DNA of 22,953 bases from JBECKQ01 sp040235375 (GTDB taxonomy: Bacteria > Planctomycetota > Phycisphaerae > UBA1845): assembly GCA_040235375.1 (NCBI GenBank), contig JBECKQ010000105.1, forward strand, positions 1-22,953, in the 5' to 3' direction. A program made the position numbers and the translations under genes. Shown in pieces: positions 13,247 to 21,689 of the stretch. The notes beneath the pieces are model-generated. The model did no database searches. It was not told the DNA's origin and was given only the letters and a program-made list of their open reading frames with translations. The stretch's first letter is position 1. Each line of letters begins with the position of its first letter.

Positions 13247-14434
13247 TCAGGACACGATCGCCGGGGCGGCCAGTTCACGGAGGTAGGGGCGGGTCAGGGC
13301 GGGCCAGAGGTTGAGCGTTTGCACAGTCATGCGGACGAGCGACGGATGGCGGAGCAGGTGGGCGAGCCAGCGGCAATAGCGCTGTCGCCGCGCGAGCAGG
13401 CGACGATAGCGACCAGTCCAGGCAGAGGCCGAGGCGGCGTGCCAGTTGCGGACGGCCTCAGCGGCAATCGGCGCGACGGCTGCAGCGGTGGCCGTCGCCC
13501 AGGCCATGCCCTCGCCGGTGAACGGTTCCACGTAGCCAGCCGCGTCGCCGATGACGAACAGGCGCTCGCCGGCCGCGCGCCGCCGACGTTGCGTCAGGGG
13601 CGGCGTTCCTATCCACCGCGCGTCGGACATGCCGCCGATGGCCGGGATGCCCGCTGAGTGCAGCACGTGCTGCACGGCGCCCGCGAGGCCGCGACACTCA
13701 CGCACCAGCAAGACATCCACCGCGGCCGCCACGTTCAGCCGTCCGTCCTCCACGACGACCAGGCCGACGTACCCGCCTCGACCGCAGGCCATCACGATTT
13801 CACCCGGCGCGCAGATCGCTGCGCCGCTATCGGATGTTTGCTCGTTGTCGAGCATTACGGCGGCGCCGATTCGCGACGCGCGCGAGACGACCGGCGTGAA
13901 ATCGTCCAGCGCCTTCAAGCTGCGGCCGGCGAGGCCATCTGCGACGATCACGACGCGTGCCGCCAAGTCGGCTGTTTGCCCGTTCTTCGTAATAGAAACG
14001 AGCCGCCGATCGGCATTCGCGCCGCCCACCTGCGCTGCGGCGCCATCGAGAAACGCGACGCCCGCGGTGACGGCACGCTCCACGAGATGCTCATCGAGCC
14101 GGGCCCGCGACACCGCTGCCCCCTGCGGAATCGAAAGCGAAACGGACTGCTCGCCGGCGATCAGGCGGAAGCCGGTGAGTCGGGGTGCGTTCAGATCAAC
14201 GGCGGGATCGCCGAAGCCTTCCTGCTGCAGCAACTGCCGGGCGGCCGCATTGACGCAGCAGCCGCACACCTTGTCGCGCGGGAACGCGCGCTTCTCGACA
14301 AGCAGAACGTCGAGCCCCAGTCGCGCGGCACAACCCGCGGCGATGCTGCCGGCCGGCCCCGCCCCGATCACCACGGCGTCCCAGCACCGCAACCGGATCG
14401 CATCGAAGTTCGCACGCGGCAGGCCAGATGTCAT
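13247..14434 (-). CDS. FAD-dependent oxidoreductase (geranylgeranyl reductase-like)
   Basis: This 395-residue flavoprotein resembles the geranylgeranyl-reductase/PHBH-type group, which reduce or hydroxylate lipids, quinones and polyketides. The FAD-binding Rossmann motif VIGAGPAGS has its glycines at 24, 26 and 29. The ADP-ribose segment LLVEKRAFPRDKVCGCC follows, with the KVCGCCVN pattern seen in this group, and the second FAD motif GDAAGYVEPFTGEGM is at 296-310. There is no membrane segment or signal peptide. The ATG overlaps the stop of the methyltransferase gene by 4 nt (ATGA), so the two are translationally coupled. The substrate is unknown; a role modifying a small hydrophobic product together with the methyltransferase is inferred from context. 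Confidence 0.85.
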   Translation of the reverse strand: MTSGLPRANFDAIRLRCWDAVVIGAGPAGSIAAGCAARLGLDVLLVEKRAFPRDKVCGCCVNAAARQLLQQEGFGDPAVDLNAPRLTGFRLIAGEQSVSLSIPQGAAVSRARLDEHLVERAVTAGVAFLDGAAAQVGGANADRRLVSITKNGQTADLAARVVIVADGLAGRSLKALDDFTPVVSRASRIGAAVMLDNEQTSDSGAAICAPGEIVMACGRGGYVGLVVVEDGRLNVAAAVDVLLVRECRGLAGAVQHVLHSAGIPAIGGMSDARWIGTPPLTQRRRRAAGERLFVIGDAAGYVEPFTGEGMAWATATAAAVAPIAAEAVRNWHAASASAWTGRYRRLLARRQRYCRWLAHLLRHPSLVRMTVQTLNLWPALTRPYLRELAAPAIVS

Positions 14435-15129
14435 GGCCGCCTCCAGTCGATGACGAACCGCCGGGGCCAGCAGCGGCGAATGCGCGCGCCGTCCAGCCCG
14501 GCGCGCTGCGCAAGCGCCGCCGCCTCGCCCATCGTGAAGGAGGCGCGGACCGATTGCGGCCCGTCGACGTGCACGATCGGCGAGCGCGTCAGCACGCGCG
14601 TCGCTACCTGGGCAAGCAGCAGCCCGCTGCGCGATCGGCGAAGGTCGTTCACCAGCACCGCCCGCCGCGCCGCGTCCTTCATCCTGCGAAGCATCCCGAC
14701 GGCCTGATCGTCGGAAAGATGATGCAGAAACAGCGACGTCATCAGGACATCATAGTCCGGCGGAATATCGTGCCGGACGGCGTCGAGGCGGAAGAAGTGG
14801 ACGTTCGCCCGCCCGGCGCGGCGACGGGCATAGTCGAGCGCGGCTTCGCTGGTGTCGCAGGCGTGCACTTCGATCGGCATCGACTCGCGAAGCGTCCGCC
14901 GCCAGATGCGCAGCGGCACGTCGCCGGCCCCTGTGGCCAGGTCGAGAACGCGAAGCGGCGCGCCGCCGCCCTCCGCCATTTCGCGAAGCGCCGGCCACAG
15001 CGTGCGAGCGCTGCCGCTCACGGCGTTGATGCGCGCCAGCCCGCGCAAAGCGCGATCGTGCGAGTCCGCATCGAGGTGCGGATCGTCCATGATTTCCGGA
15101 CGAAGGTCGCGACCGGCCAGGGCACTCAT
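14431..15129 (-). CDS. SAM-dependent methyltransferase, class I
   Basis: The 232-residue product has the class I Rossmann signature VLDLATGAGD at 61-70, an acidic residue after strand 2 (VHACDTS), and a post-motif region TSLFLHHLSDDQAV typical of small-molecule methyltransferases. The closest resemblance is to UbiE/phenol-type enzymes rather than DNA or rRNA methyltransferases, but the substrate cannot be read from the sequence. It lies 14 bp after the kinase gene and overlaps the oxidoreductase gene by 4 nt, so the three are probably cotranscribed. The start is uncertain: ATG at 15129 (MSALAGRD) or in-frame ATG at 15090 (MDDPHLD); neither has a strong ribosome site. Confidence 0.85.
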   Translation of the reverse strand: MSALAGRDLRPEIMDDPHLDADSHDRALRGLARINAVSGSARTLWPALREMAEGGGAPLRVLDLATGAGDVPLRIWRRTLRESMPIEVHACDTSEAALDYARRRAGRANVHFFRLDAVRHDIPPDYDVLMTSLFLHHLSDDQAVGMLRRMKDAARRAVLVNDLRRSRSGLLLAQVATRVLTRSPIVHVDGPQSVRASFTMGEAAALAQRAGLDGARIRRCWPRRFVIDWRRP

Positions 15130-15143
15130 CGTGGTTCACTGCA

Positions 15144-17393
15144 TCAGGATTTCGTCAGAGCGGGAAACGACAGCCAGAAGGTGGCGCCCTCGCCGGGTTT
15201 TGACTCGACCCAGACCCGGCCCGACATCGCCTGGACCGTCTTGGCGACGGCGGCCAGCCCGACGCCGGTCCCCTCACCTTCCGCCTGCAGGCGTTGGAAC
15301 AGCCCGAACACCTTCTTCTGATACTCCTTGGCGATCCCCGGCCCGTGGTCGCGAACGAAATAGTGCACCTGCCTGCGCCGGCGCATGCCGCCGACCTCGA
15401 TCCGCCCTCCCGGCTGCGGGCAACCGTACTTGATCGCGTTGGTCAGCAGGTTCTCGAAGACTTCGGCGAGCCGCACGGGAGCGGCCTTGACGGGCGGAAG
15501 CGGACCGTGCACTTCGATCGCTGCCCCGGCTTCGCCGAGCCGCGGGGCCAGCTCGGTCCGGAGCTGATCAATGATCGACGCGGCGTCCACTATCTCGAGC
15601 TTCTCCTCGACGCGGCCCAGCCGGCTGAACTGCAACAGATCGCTGATGAGCGCCCCCATGCGATTGGCAGCCCCCTCGATTCGACCGGCGGCGTCGCGGA
15701 CCGCCTCGACGTTGCCCTCGGCAAGGTCGCTCTTGAGCAGCTCGATGAACCCGACCATCGTGACGACCGGCGACTTGAGATCGTGCGAGACGGTGTAAAC
15801 GAAATCCTCCATCTCGCGATTCTTTTCCGCCAGCCGGCGATTGGCCTGCTCGAGCGCCTTTCGCGTGCGTTCGCGCTCGGAGATATCCATGATGGTGGTC
15901 AGCACCATGGGCCCGTCGTCGGTTTGGAAGGCGTTGAGCGACACCTCGGTGCGGAACGTGGAGCCGTCCTTGCGGCGGCCCCAGAGCATTTGGCCGTCGC
16001 CCATCGGCCGCATCTTGGGGTTCTTCAGATACAGTTCGCGGTACGCGGCGTGACGTTTGCGCAATCGCGGCGGTACAAGCGTTTCCACCGGCTTTCCGAG
16101 AAGCTCTTCGGCGCTGTAGCCGAACAGCTCCTTCGTTCGCGAGTTGACCAGGTGAATGGCGCCGGCGGCATCCGCGAGGACGACGGCGCTGGGCGAGGCC
16201 TCGACGGCGAGTCGGAATCGTTCGTTGGCGCGACGCCGTTCGCTCACGTCGGCGCAGACGCCGATGAGCCGATCCGGCCGGCCGGCTTCGTCCAGCAGCA
16301 GCTCTCCACTCGCCTCGACCCACGTCACCCGGCCGTCCGGCCGGACGACGCGATATTCGACATGGTACGCCGACCGCTCGTCGACGCAGCGTTGGACGGT
16401 GCTGAGCACTTTGTCGATGTCGTCGGGGTAAACCATCCGCTTGAACGCGTCAAAAGTGCCCTCGAACGATTCGGCCGCGACGCCGTGAATCGCCTCGACC
16501 TGCGGCGACCAGATCACGCGTCCCGTCGGAAAGTGCCAATCCCAGGCGCCGAGCTTGCCCGCCCGCAGGGCCAGCCGGAGGCGGTTCTCGTTCTCGCGGA
16601 GTTTTCGTTCGTTCTCATTGCGCTGGCTGACGTCGCTTCCGATCGCCGAGGCGCCGACGATTTCGCCTTTGTCGTCCTTGATGGGTGAGACGGTGATCGA
16701 GACGGGAAAGGCGCGACCGTCTTTGGCGACCCGCTCGGTTTCCATCGACTGGACCTGTTCGCCTGCTCGAATTCGGTCGAGAATCGCCACCATCTCGTCG
16801 CTATGGCCTTCAGGAATGATGATGGACACCGGACAACCAATTGCCTCTTCGGCGGTGTATCCGAACGTCTGCTCCGCACCTTTGTTCCAGCTCGTGATTG
16901 TGCCGTCGAGCGTCTTACTGATGATGTAGTCCTGGGATGAGTCGACGATGGCCGCGAGGTAAGCGCGTTCCGCCTCCTCCCGCCTCCGGTCGGTGAGATC
17001 GGTGACCAGGGCGAAGAATCCCGCCACGTCCCGCTTGTTGTCGAATTCCGGCACGTAGTCGACGTGCACGTAGCGATGACCGCCTTGCGGATAGGTTACA
17101 TCACTGTCCCAGCTGACGCGTCCGCCGGAGAGTACGCGGTCGATGTAGGGCTCGGCGATCGCGTACGCCTGTTCGCCGAGGAAGTCGCGCATGTGCCGGC
17201 CTTTCATTTCCTCGGGGGTGACGCCGAACCACTCGCGGAAAGCGGCGTTGGTGAATCGGTATCGCCGGTTCGCGTCAATGCAGGCGATGAGCACCGGAAG
17301 GGCATCGATGATCTGCCGTGTCAGGTCCTGCGCGCGATCGGCAGATTTCGGATCGCGCGAAGAACCGGGGACATTGGCGGGTCCGGATTCCAT
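15144..17393 (-). CDS. Sensor histidine kinase with four PAS domains
   Basis: This 749-residue protein has four successive PAS domains (about residues 22-140, 145-258, 270-388 and 392-505), a HisKA domain with phosphoacceptor H537 in TVSHDLKSP, and a HATPase_c domain with N652 (TNAIKYG), DHGPGIA and GTGVGLA. It autophosphorylates in response to signals sensed by the PAS domains. No membrane segment or signal peptide is present, so it is probably a cytoplasmic sensor of redox state, a ligand or energy. There is no receiver domain and no response regulator beside it, so the partner lies elsewhere. AGGGG precedes the ATG. The kinase is the first gene of the methyltransferase-oxidoreductase group. 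Confidence 0.95.
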   Translation of the reverse strand: MESGPANVPGSSRDPKSADRAQDLTRQIIDALPVLIACIDANRRYRFTNAAFREWFGVTPEEMKGRHMRDFLGEQAYAIAEPYIDRVLSGGRVSWDSDVTYPQGGHRYVHVDYVPEFDNKRDVAGFFALVTDLTDRRREEAERAYLAAIVDSSQDYIISKTLDGTITSWNKGAEQTFGYTAEEAIGCPVSIIIPEGHSDEMVAILDRIRAGEQVQSMETERVAKDGRAFPVSITVSPIKDDKGEIVGASAIGSDVSQRNENERKLRENENRLRLALRAGKLGAWDWHFPTGRVIWSPQVEAIHGVAAESFEGTFDAFKRMVYPDDIDKVLSTVQRCVDERSAYHVEYRVVRPDGRVTWVEASGELLLDEAGRPDRLIGVCADVSERRRANERFRLAVEASPSAVVLADAAGAIHLVNSRTKELFGYSAEELLGKPVETLVPPRLRKRHAAYRELYLKNPKMRPMGDGQMLWGRRKDGSTFRTEVSLNAFQTDDGPMVLTTIMDISERERTRKALEQANRRLAEKNREMEDFVYTVSHDLKSPVVTMVGFIELLKSDLAEGNVEAVRDAAGRIEGAANRMGALISDLLQFSRLGRVEEKLEIVDAASIIDQLRTELAPRLGEAGAAIEVHGPLPPVKAAPVRLAEVFENLLTNAIKYGCPQPGGRIEVGGMRRRRQVHYFVRDHGPGIAKEYQKKVFGLFQRLQAEGEGTGVGLAAVAKTVQAMSGRVWVESKPGEGATFWLSFPALTKS

Positions 17394-17600
17394 GAATGGG
17401 GCCCCTGACCGCTCGTCGAATAGACTGCGACGTCACCGGCAAGTGTAGGAGATTCCTGCTGTTTTGTCGTCCTGGCGGGCTTCCGGAGCATGAAGCCAGG
17501 GTTTCACTCGTTGACGGCCGTCGAGTTGTGACCTTGCTGAACGAGCGCGGGAAGACAACGATTCTGCAACTCGATTGCCGACGTTGCAGAGGACGACGAC

Positions 17601-18629
17601 ATGTTTCCTGTGGATGCCACAACGGTCGAAAAGCACGAAGCGGTGGGGAAAGCCGGCGGCTATATGCTGGACGGCGGGCGAGGTCTGATCGAAGTCACCG
17701 GCCGGGACCGGCAGGACTGGCTGCACAACATGGTGACGAACGCCGTGCGGACGCTCAATCCCGGCGACGGCAACTACGCGTTCGCCACCACCGCGCAGGG
17801 CCGCACCGTCTTCGACCTCCATGTTCTCGTCTTCGATTCGGCGCTCTGGCTCGATGTCGACGAACGATGGATTGCGCCCGCGCTCGCGCATCTCGGCAAG
17901 TACCTCGTTACGGAGGACGTCGAACTCCGCGACATCAGCGCCGAGTGGCGGCGGATCGGCATCCTCGGCCGAAAGGCGCCGCGGCTCGTGGAGTCGCTCG
18001 GGCTGGGCGGCAATTTCGCTTCGTATGCCGATGTTCAGCACGCCGCCGTGCAGATCGCCGGCCACGATGCGCGACTCGTCCGCAAGAACATTGGTCCCAT
18101 CTTGGCGGGCGAAGTGCACGTGCCGACGGCCGCCGTCGAGGAGGTCGCGGGCGCCGTTCGCGAGTCGGCAGCCGCAGTCGGCATGGTGGAGATCGGCCGT
18201 GATCTGCGCGACATGATCCGGATCGAGGCGGGCCAGCCGGCATCGATCGCCGATATCGACGACGACGTGATCCCGCCGGAAACGCTGCAAGTCGAGCGTG
18301 GCATCAGCCACGTCAAGGGCTGCTACATCGGCCAGGAAGTGATCGAACGGATGCGCAGCCGCGGAGTGATGGCTCGCCGGCTCGCCGGGTATCGCGTCGC
18401 GGGCGACGACGTTCCGCCGCACGACACGCCGGTCGTCGTCTCAGGCAAGCAGGTCGGCCGGATCACCAGCGCGTGCCGCTCAGTCGGGCTTGGTGGAATA
18501 CTGGGACTGGGGTATGTCAAGACCATGCTCGCGCAAAGCGGGACTGGACTCGCGGCCGCTCTCGACGAGGAGCGGCAAGTCCCTGTCGAACAAGTCGATG
18601 TGCCACTACCGTGCTGGCGAACCCCCTAG
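17601..18629 (+). CDS. ygfZ: Folate-binding YgfZ/GcvT-family protein
   Basis: YgfZ helps maintain certain iron-sulfur enzymes, such as MiaB-like proteins, in a tetrahydrofolate-dependent way. The 342-residue product shows the family fold: an N-terminal GcvT-like part (GLIEVTGRDRQDWLHNMVTNAVRTL, then YAFATTAQGRTVFDLHVLV) and the signature KGCYIGQE at 239-246 with the conserved Cys241, followed by RMRSRGVMARRLAGYR. GcvT itself lacks this Cys motif, so aminomethyltransferase is less likely. AGAGGA lies 7 nt before the ATG. It diverges from the histidine kinase across a 207-bp gap, and citrate synthase follows 150 bp downstream on the same strand. Confidence 0.92.
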   Translation: MFPVDATTVEKHEAVGKAGGYMLDGGRGLIEVTGRDRQDWLHNMVTNAVRTLNPGDGNYAFATTAQGRTVFDLHVLVFDSALWLDVDERWIAPALAHLGKYLVTEDVELRDISAEWRRIGILGRKAPRLVESLGLGGNFASYADVQHAAVQIAGHDARLVRKNIGPILAGEVHVPTAAVEEVAGAVRESAAAVGMVEIGRDLRDMIRIEAGQPASIADIDDDVIPPETLQVERGISHVKGCYIGQEVIERMRSRGVMARRLAGYRVAGDDVPPHDTPVVVSGKQVGRITSACRSVGLGGILGLGYVKTMLAQSGTGLAAALDEERQVPVEQVDVPLPCWRTP

Positions 18630-18680
18630 CGCCAGCGACAACGCCTGCGCTCGACCGTTCGCCCCCACACGCGCCGCGCG

Positions 18681-18709
18681 TTGCCTTGCGGTCCATGCGC
18701 CGGTAGATT
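18681..18709 (+). promoter_or_regulatory. Possible citrate synthase promoter
   Basis: TTGCCT (18681-18686) and TAGATT (18704-18709) are 17 bp apart, about 70 bp before the citrate synthase start. GTAATTAC, a short palindrome, lies between this and the ribosome site. The match is moderate, and readthrough from ygfZ is also possible. Confidence 0.35.
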
Positions 18710-18779
18710 GGGTGCTCGCCAACGCGCGCGGCTGGCGGATTCGTAATTACCACTGGGCTGCAATTCGAGAGGACAAGCC

Positions 18780-20060
18780 ATGGCAACGCTGCGTGATGCA
18801 CTTGCGGAAAAGATCCCTCAGATGCGTGAAGAGATCGCGAAGGTTGTCGGCCGGCACGGCGACAAGGTGATCTCCGAGGTAACCGTGGCGCAGGCCTACG
18901 GCGGCATGCGCGGCGTGAAGGCTCAGGTTTGCGATACCTCCACGGTCAGTCCCGATACGGGCCTCATCATTCGCGGTATCCCGCTGGCGGAAATCACCGA
19001 CCGCCTGCCGGAGGAGATCTTCTGGCTGCTGCTGACCGGCGAACTGCCGGACAAGGCGTCCCTGAAAACGTTGCAGGACGACCTGGCCGCGCGGGCCGAT
19101 GTCCCCGACTACGTGTTCGAGGCGCTGCGCGCCCTGCCGGCCACCAACCACCCGATGGCCATGCAGAGCATCGGCGTTCTCGCGCTCGAGGAACGCTCCG
19201 TGTTCCGCAAACGTTACAACGAAGGCATGCGCAAGGAGGAGTACTGGGAAGCGGCTCTCGAGGACTCGCTCGACCTGCTCGCCAAACTGCCGACGGTGAC
19301 CGCGGGCGTCTATCGCATCCGTTACGCGGACGGCAGCCAGATCCCGCGCGACCCGAAGAAGGACTGGGCGGGCAACTTCGCCCACATGCTGGGCGTCCCC
19401 GACCCGACGGGCAACCTGGCGAACGCCATCCGCCTCTACCTGGCGCTGCACGCCGATCACGAGAGCGGCAACGTCAGTGCCAACCTGTGTCACATTGCCG
19501 GCTCGGCCCTGTCCGATCCGTACTACGCGGTGTCGGCCGGCCTGAACGGGCTGGCGGGCCCCCTGCACGGCCTGGCCAACCAGGAATGCCTCAAGTTCCA
19601 CATCTCGATCCGGGACAAGTTCGGCGGCGCCCCCACGGAAAAGCAGCTTCGCGACTTCGCGTGGGAGACGTTGAATTCCGGACGGGTGATCCCCGGCTTC
19701 GGCCACGCGGTGCTTCGCTGCACCGATCCGCGTTACGTGGCCTGCCACGAGTTCGGCCTGAAGGCCTGCCCCGACAACGAGCTCTTCAAGATCGCCGACG
19801 TCATGTACAAGGTCGTGCCCAACGTGTTGAAAGAGCACGGCAAGGCCAAAAACCCGAACCCGAACGTGGACGCGCTTTCCGGCGTGCTCATGTACGCCTT
19901 CGGCGTCACCAACCCGCGGTTCTATACCGCCATCTTCGGTGTCTCCCGTGCCTTGGGAATGTGCGCCCAGTTGATCCTCAATCGTGGGATCGGCACGCCC
20001 ATCACCCGGCCCAAGTCCGTCACGACCGACTGGGTCAAAGAGCAGGTGGTCACGGCGTAG
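18780..20060 (+). CDS. gltA: Citrate synthase, mitochondrial-type
   Basis: Citrate synthase joins acetyl-CoA and oxaloacetate at the entry to the TCA cycle. The 426-residue product has the active-site triad H263 (PLHGLANQE), H309 (PGFGHAVLR) and D364 (PNVDALSG), each offset by 11 from the pig-heart residues H274, H320 and D375. Long segments, such as HADHESGNVSAN and SALSDPYYAVSAGLNGLAGPLHGLA, read like the eukaryotic mitochondrial enzyme rather than the hexameric NADH-inhibited E. coli GltA. GAGAGGA lies 6 nt before the ATG. No other TCA gene is adjacent in the window. Confidence 0.95.
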   Translation: MATLRDALAEKIPQMREEIAKVVGRHGDKVISEVTVAQAYGGMRGVKAQVCDTSTVSPDTGLIIRGIPLAEITDRLPEEIFWLLLTGELPDKASLKTLQDDLAARADVPDYVFEALRALPATNHPMAMQSIGVLALEERSVFRKRYNEGMRKEEYWEAALEDSLDLLAKLPTVTAGVYRIRYADGSQIPRDPKKDWAGNFAHMLGVPDPTGNLANAIRLYLALHADHESGNVSANLCHIAGSALSDPYYAVSAGLNGLAGPLHGLANQECLKFHISIRDKFGGAPTEKQLRDFAWETLNSGRVIPGFGHAVLRCTDPRYVACHEFGLKACPDNELFKIADVMYKVVPNVLKEHGKAKNPNPNVDALSGVLMYAFGVTNPRFYTAIFGVSRALGMCAQLILNRGIGTPITRPKSVTTDWVKEQVVTA

Positions 20061-20131
20061 GTCAAACCGGCAGGGCTGCGCAACGTGGGCAGACTGCGCC
20101 GGTGGTATCGTGTATTCCCGTTGCGTCCGGC

Positions 20132-20194
20132 GTGCAGCGGAGCAGGAAGCTTGGCTTCCGTGCGGCCGCCGTGGTAGGATCGGCGTCGCTGCAC
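20132..20194 (+). other. Nested inverted repeats before the MttB-family gene
   Basis: GTGCAGCG (20132-20139) pairs with CGCTGCAC (20187-20194), enclosing a second hairpin GGAAGC-TTG-GCTTCC (20145-20159). A possible promoter, TTGGCT (20151-20156) with TAGGAT (20175-20180), lies inside, so this may be an operator region rather than RNA. It does not match the conserved B12-box of cobalamin riboswitches. Confidence 0.35.
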
Positions 20195-20228
20195 GGTGGC
20201 TTGCTTCTTTCCTGCCGGGAAACATTCC

Positions 20229-21689
20229 ATGAGGCCGCATCTGCGACTCCTCGGCGATGACCTCATTACGAGGATCGTCGGCGAGGCGCGCGAAGTTCTT
20301 CGGACAATCGGCGTCGAGATTCACAATCCCCGCGTGGTCGCGATGCTCACCGATCACGGCGCCGGGATGAACGAGCAGCGCCGGCGCGTCCGCATTCCGG
20401 ACGACCTGACCGACAAGGCCCTCGAGGCCGTACCGCGGGGATTCAAGCTATTCGATGCCTTCGGCCGCGAGACGCACGACCTGTTCGGCAACAACGTCTA
20501 CTTCACACCCGGCTCCGCGGCGATCAACATCCTCGACAACGAAAGCGACGAGATTCGAACGCCGACCACGGCGGACTACGTGCGGTACGTCAAGCTGGTC
20601 GATCGGCTCGACAACATCGCCTCGCAGAGCACCGCCATGATCCCCGGCGATGTTCACCCGGACATCTCCGACAGCTTACGCCTGTATCTGAGCCTGCTCT
20701 TCAGCAGCAAGCCCGTGGTGACCGGGGCGTTCACCGTCCCGGCCTTCGAGGTGATGAAGGACCTGCAACTTGCGGTGCGAGGCACGGCCGAGGCGCTGCA
20801 CGAGCGGCCGCTGACGATCTTCTCTTGCTGCCCGACGGCCCCGCTCAAATGGAGCGAGGTGACCTCGCAGAACGTCGTGGACTGTGCGGTGCACGGCATC
20901 CCCGTCGAGTTCATCTCGATGCCGCTGTCGGGGTTCGTGGCGCCGGTCACGCTGGTGGGGTCGCTCGTCCAGCATACGGCCGAGACGCTGAGCGGCGTGG
21001 TCATCAGCCAGATGGCGGCGCCCGGTGCGCCGGTGCTCTACGGCGGGTCGCCGGCCGTCTTTGACGTACGCTACGAGACGACGCCGATGGGCGCCGTCGA
21101 GACCATGATGATCGACTGCGCCTACAACGAGATTGGAAAGTCGCTGGGCATACCGACGCAGGCCTACATCGGGCTGAGCGATGCGAAGCGGCTCGATGCC
21201 CAGGCCGGGCTCGAGTCTTCGATGGGTGCCACGCTCGCCGCGCTGGCCGGAATCAACAACATCTCCGGGCCGGGCATGCTCGACTTCGAAAGCTGCTTCA
21301 GCCTCGAGAAACTCGTAGTGGACAACGAGATATGCGGAATGGCGCTGCGGCTGGTTCGCGGCATCGAGCCCCGCGACGATTTTCCGGCGGCGCCGCGCTT
21401 CGAGGAACTGGTCGCGGAGCAGCATCTCCTGATCTCCAAACACACCCGCAAGTATCTGCGCCAGGAGCACCGGATTCCGGGGCCGGTGATCGACCGGGCC
21501 AATCGGGCGCGCTGGAAGGAGGAAGGCAGCCGGACGCTCCGGCAACGAGCGGCGGCGGAAGTCGAACGGATGGTCACGGGCTACGAGCGGCCAGCGCTGC
21601 CCGATGACACTCGACGCCAACTGACCAAACGCATGCAGGCGGAAGCGCGGCGGGCTGGCATGGACCGCCTGCCGCACCATGACGTATGA
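20229..21689 (+). CDS. MttB-superfamily corrinoid-dependent methyltransferase
   Basis: This 486-residue protein belongs to the trimethylamine methyltransferase (MttB) superfamily, TIM-barrel enzymes that move a methyl group from an amine to a cobalamin-binding protein. Recognisable segments include the N-terminal helical region with GVEIHNPRVVAML, VYFTPGSAAIN, the barrel strands around LTIFSCCPTAPLKWSE and EFISMPLSGFVAPVTLVGSL, and LESSMGATLAALAGINNISGPGML. There is no in-frame TAG, so it is a non-pyrrolysine member, like the glycine-betaine, proline-betaine or carnitine enzymes rather than true trimethylamine MttB. The methyl donor cannot be assigned. The start at 20229 is chosen over one 33 nt upstream, but neither has a strong ribosome site. 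It overlaps the next gene by 4 nt (ATGA). Confidence 0.9.
   Translation: MRPHLRLLGDDLITRIVGEAREVLRTIGVEIHNPRVVAMLTDHGAGMNEQRRRVRIPDDLTDKALEAVPRGFKLFDAFGRETHDLFGNNVYFTPGSAAINILDNESDEIRTPTTADYVRYVKLVDRLDNIASQSTAMIPGDVHPDISDSLRLYLSLLFSSKPVVTGAFTVPAFEVMKDLQLAVRGTAEALHERPLTIFSCCPTAPLKWSEVTSQNVVDCAVHGIPVEFISMPLSGFVAPVTLVGSLVQHTAETLSGVVISQMAAPGAPVLYGGSPAVFDVRYETTPMGAVETMMIDCAYNEIGKSLGIPTQAYIGLSDAKRLDAQAGLESSMGATLAALAGINNISGPGMLDFESCFSLEKLVVDNEICGMALRLVRGIEPRDDFPAAPRFEELVAEQHLLISKHTRKYLRQEHRIPGPVIDRANRARWKEEGSRTLRQRAAAEVERMVTGYERPALPDDTRRQLTKRMQAEARRAGMDRLPHHDV

Noticed and set aside
20066..20103. Intrinsic terminator after citrate synthase (ACCGG-CAG / CTG-CG-CCGGT)
   Set aside because: The stem has a two-base bulge and a 20-nt loop, and no T-run follows.
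20061..20228. Cobalamin riboswitch before the MttB-family gene
   Set aside because: The conserved B12-box and core sequence are not seen; only simple inverted repeats are present.
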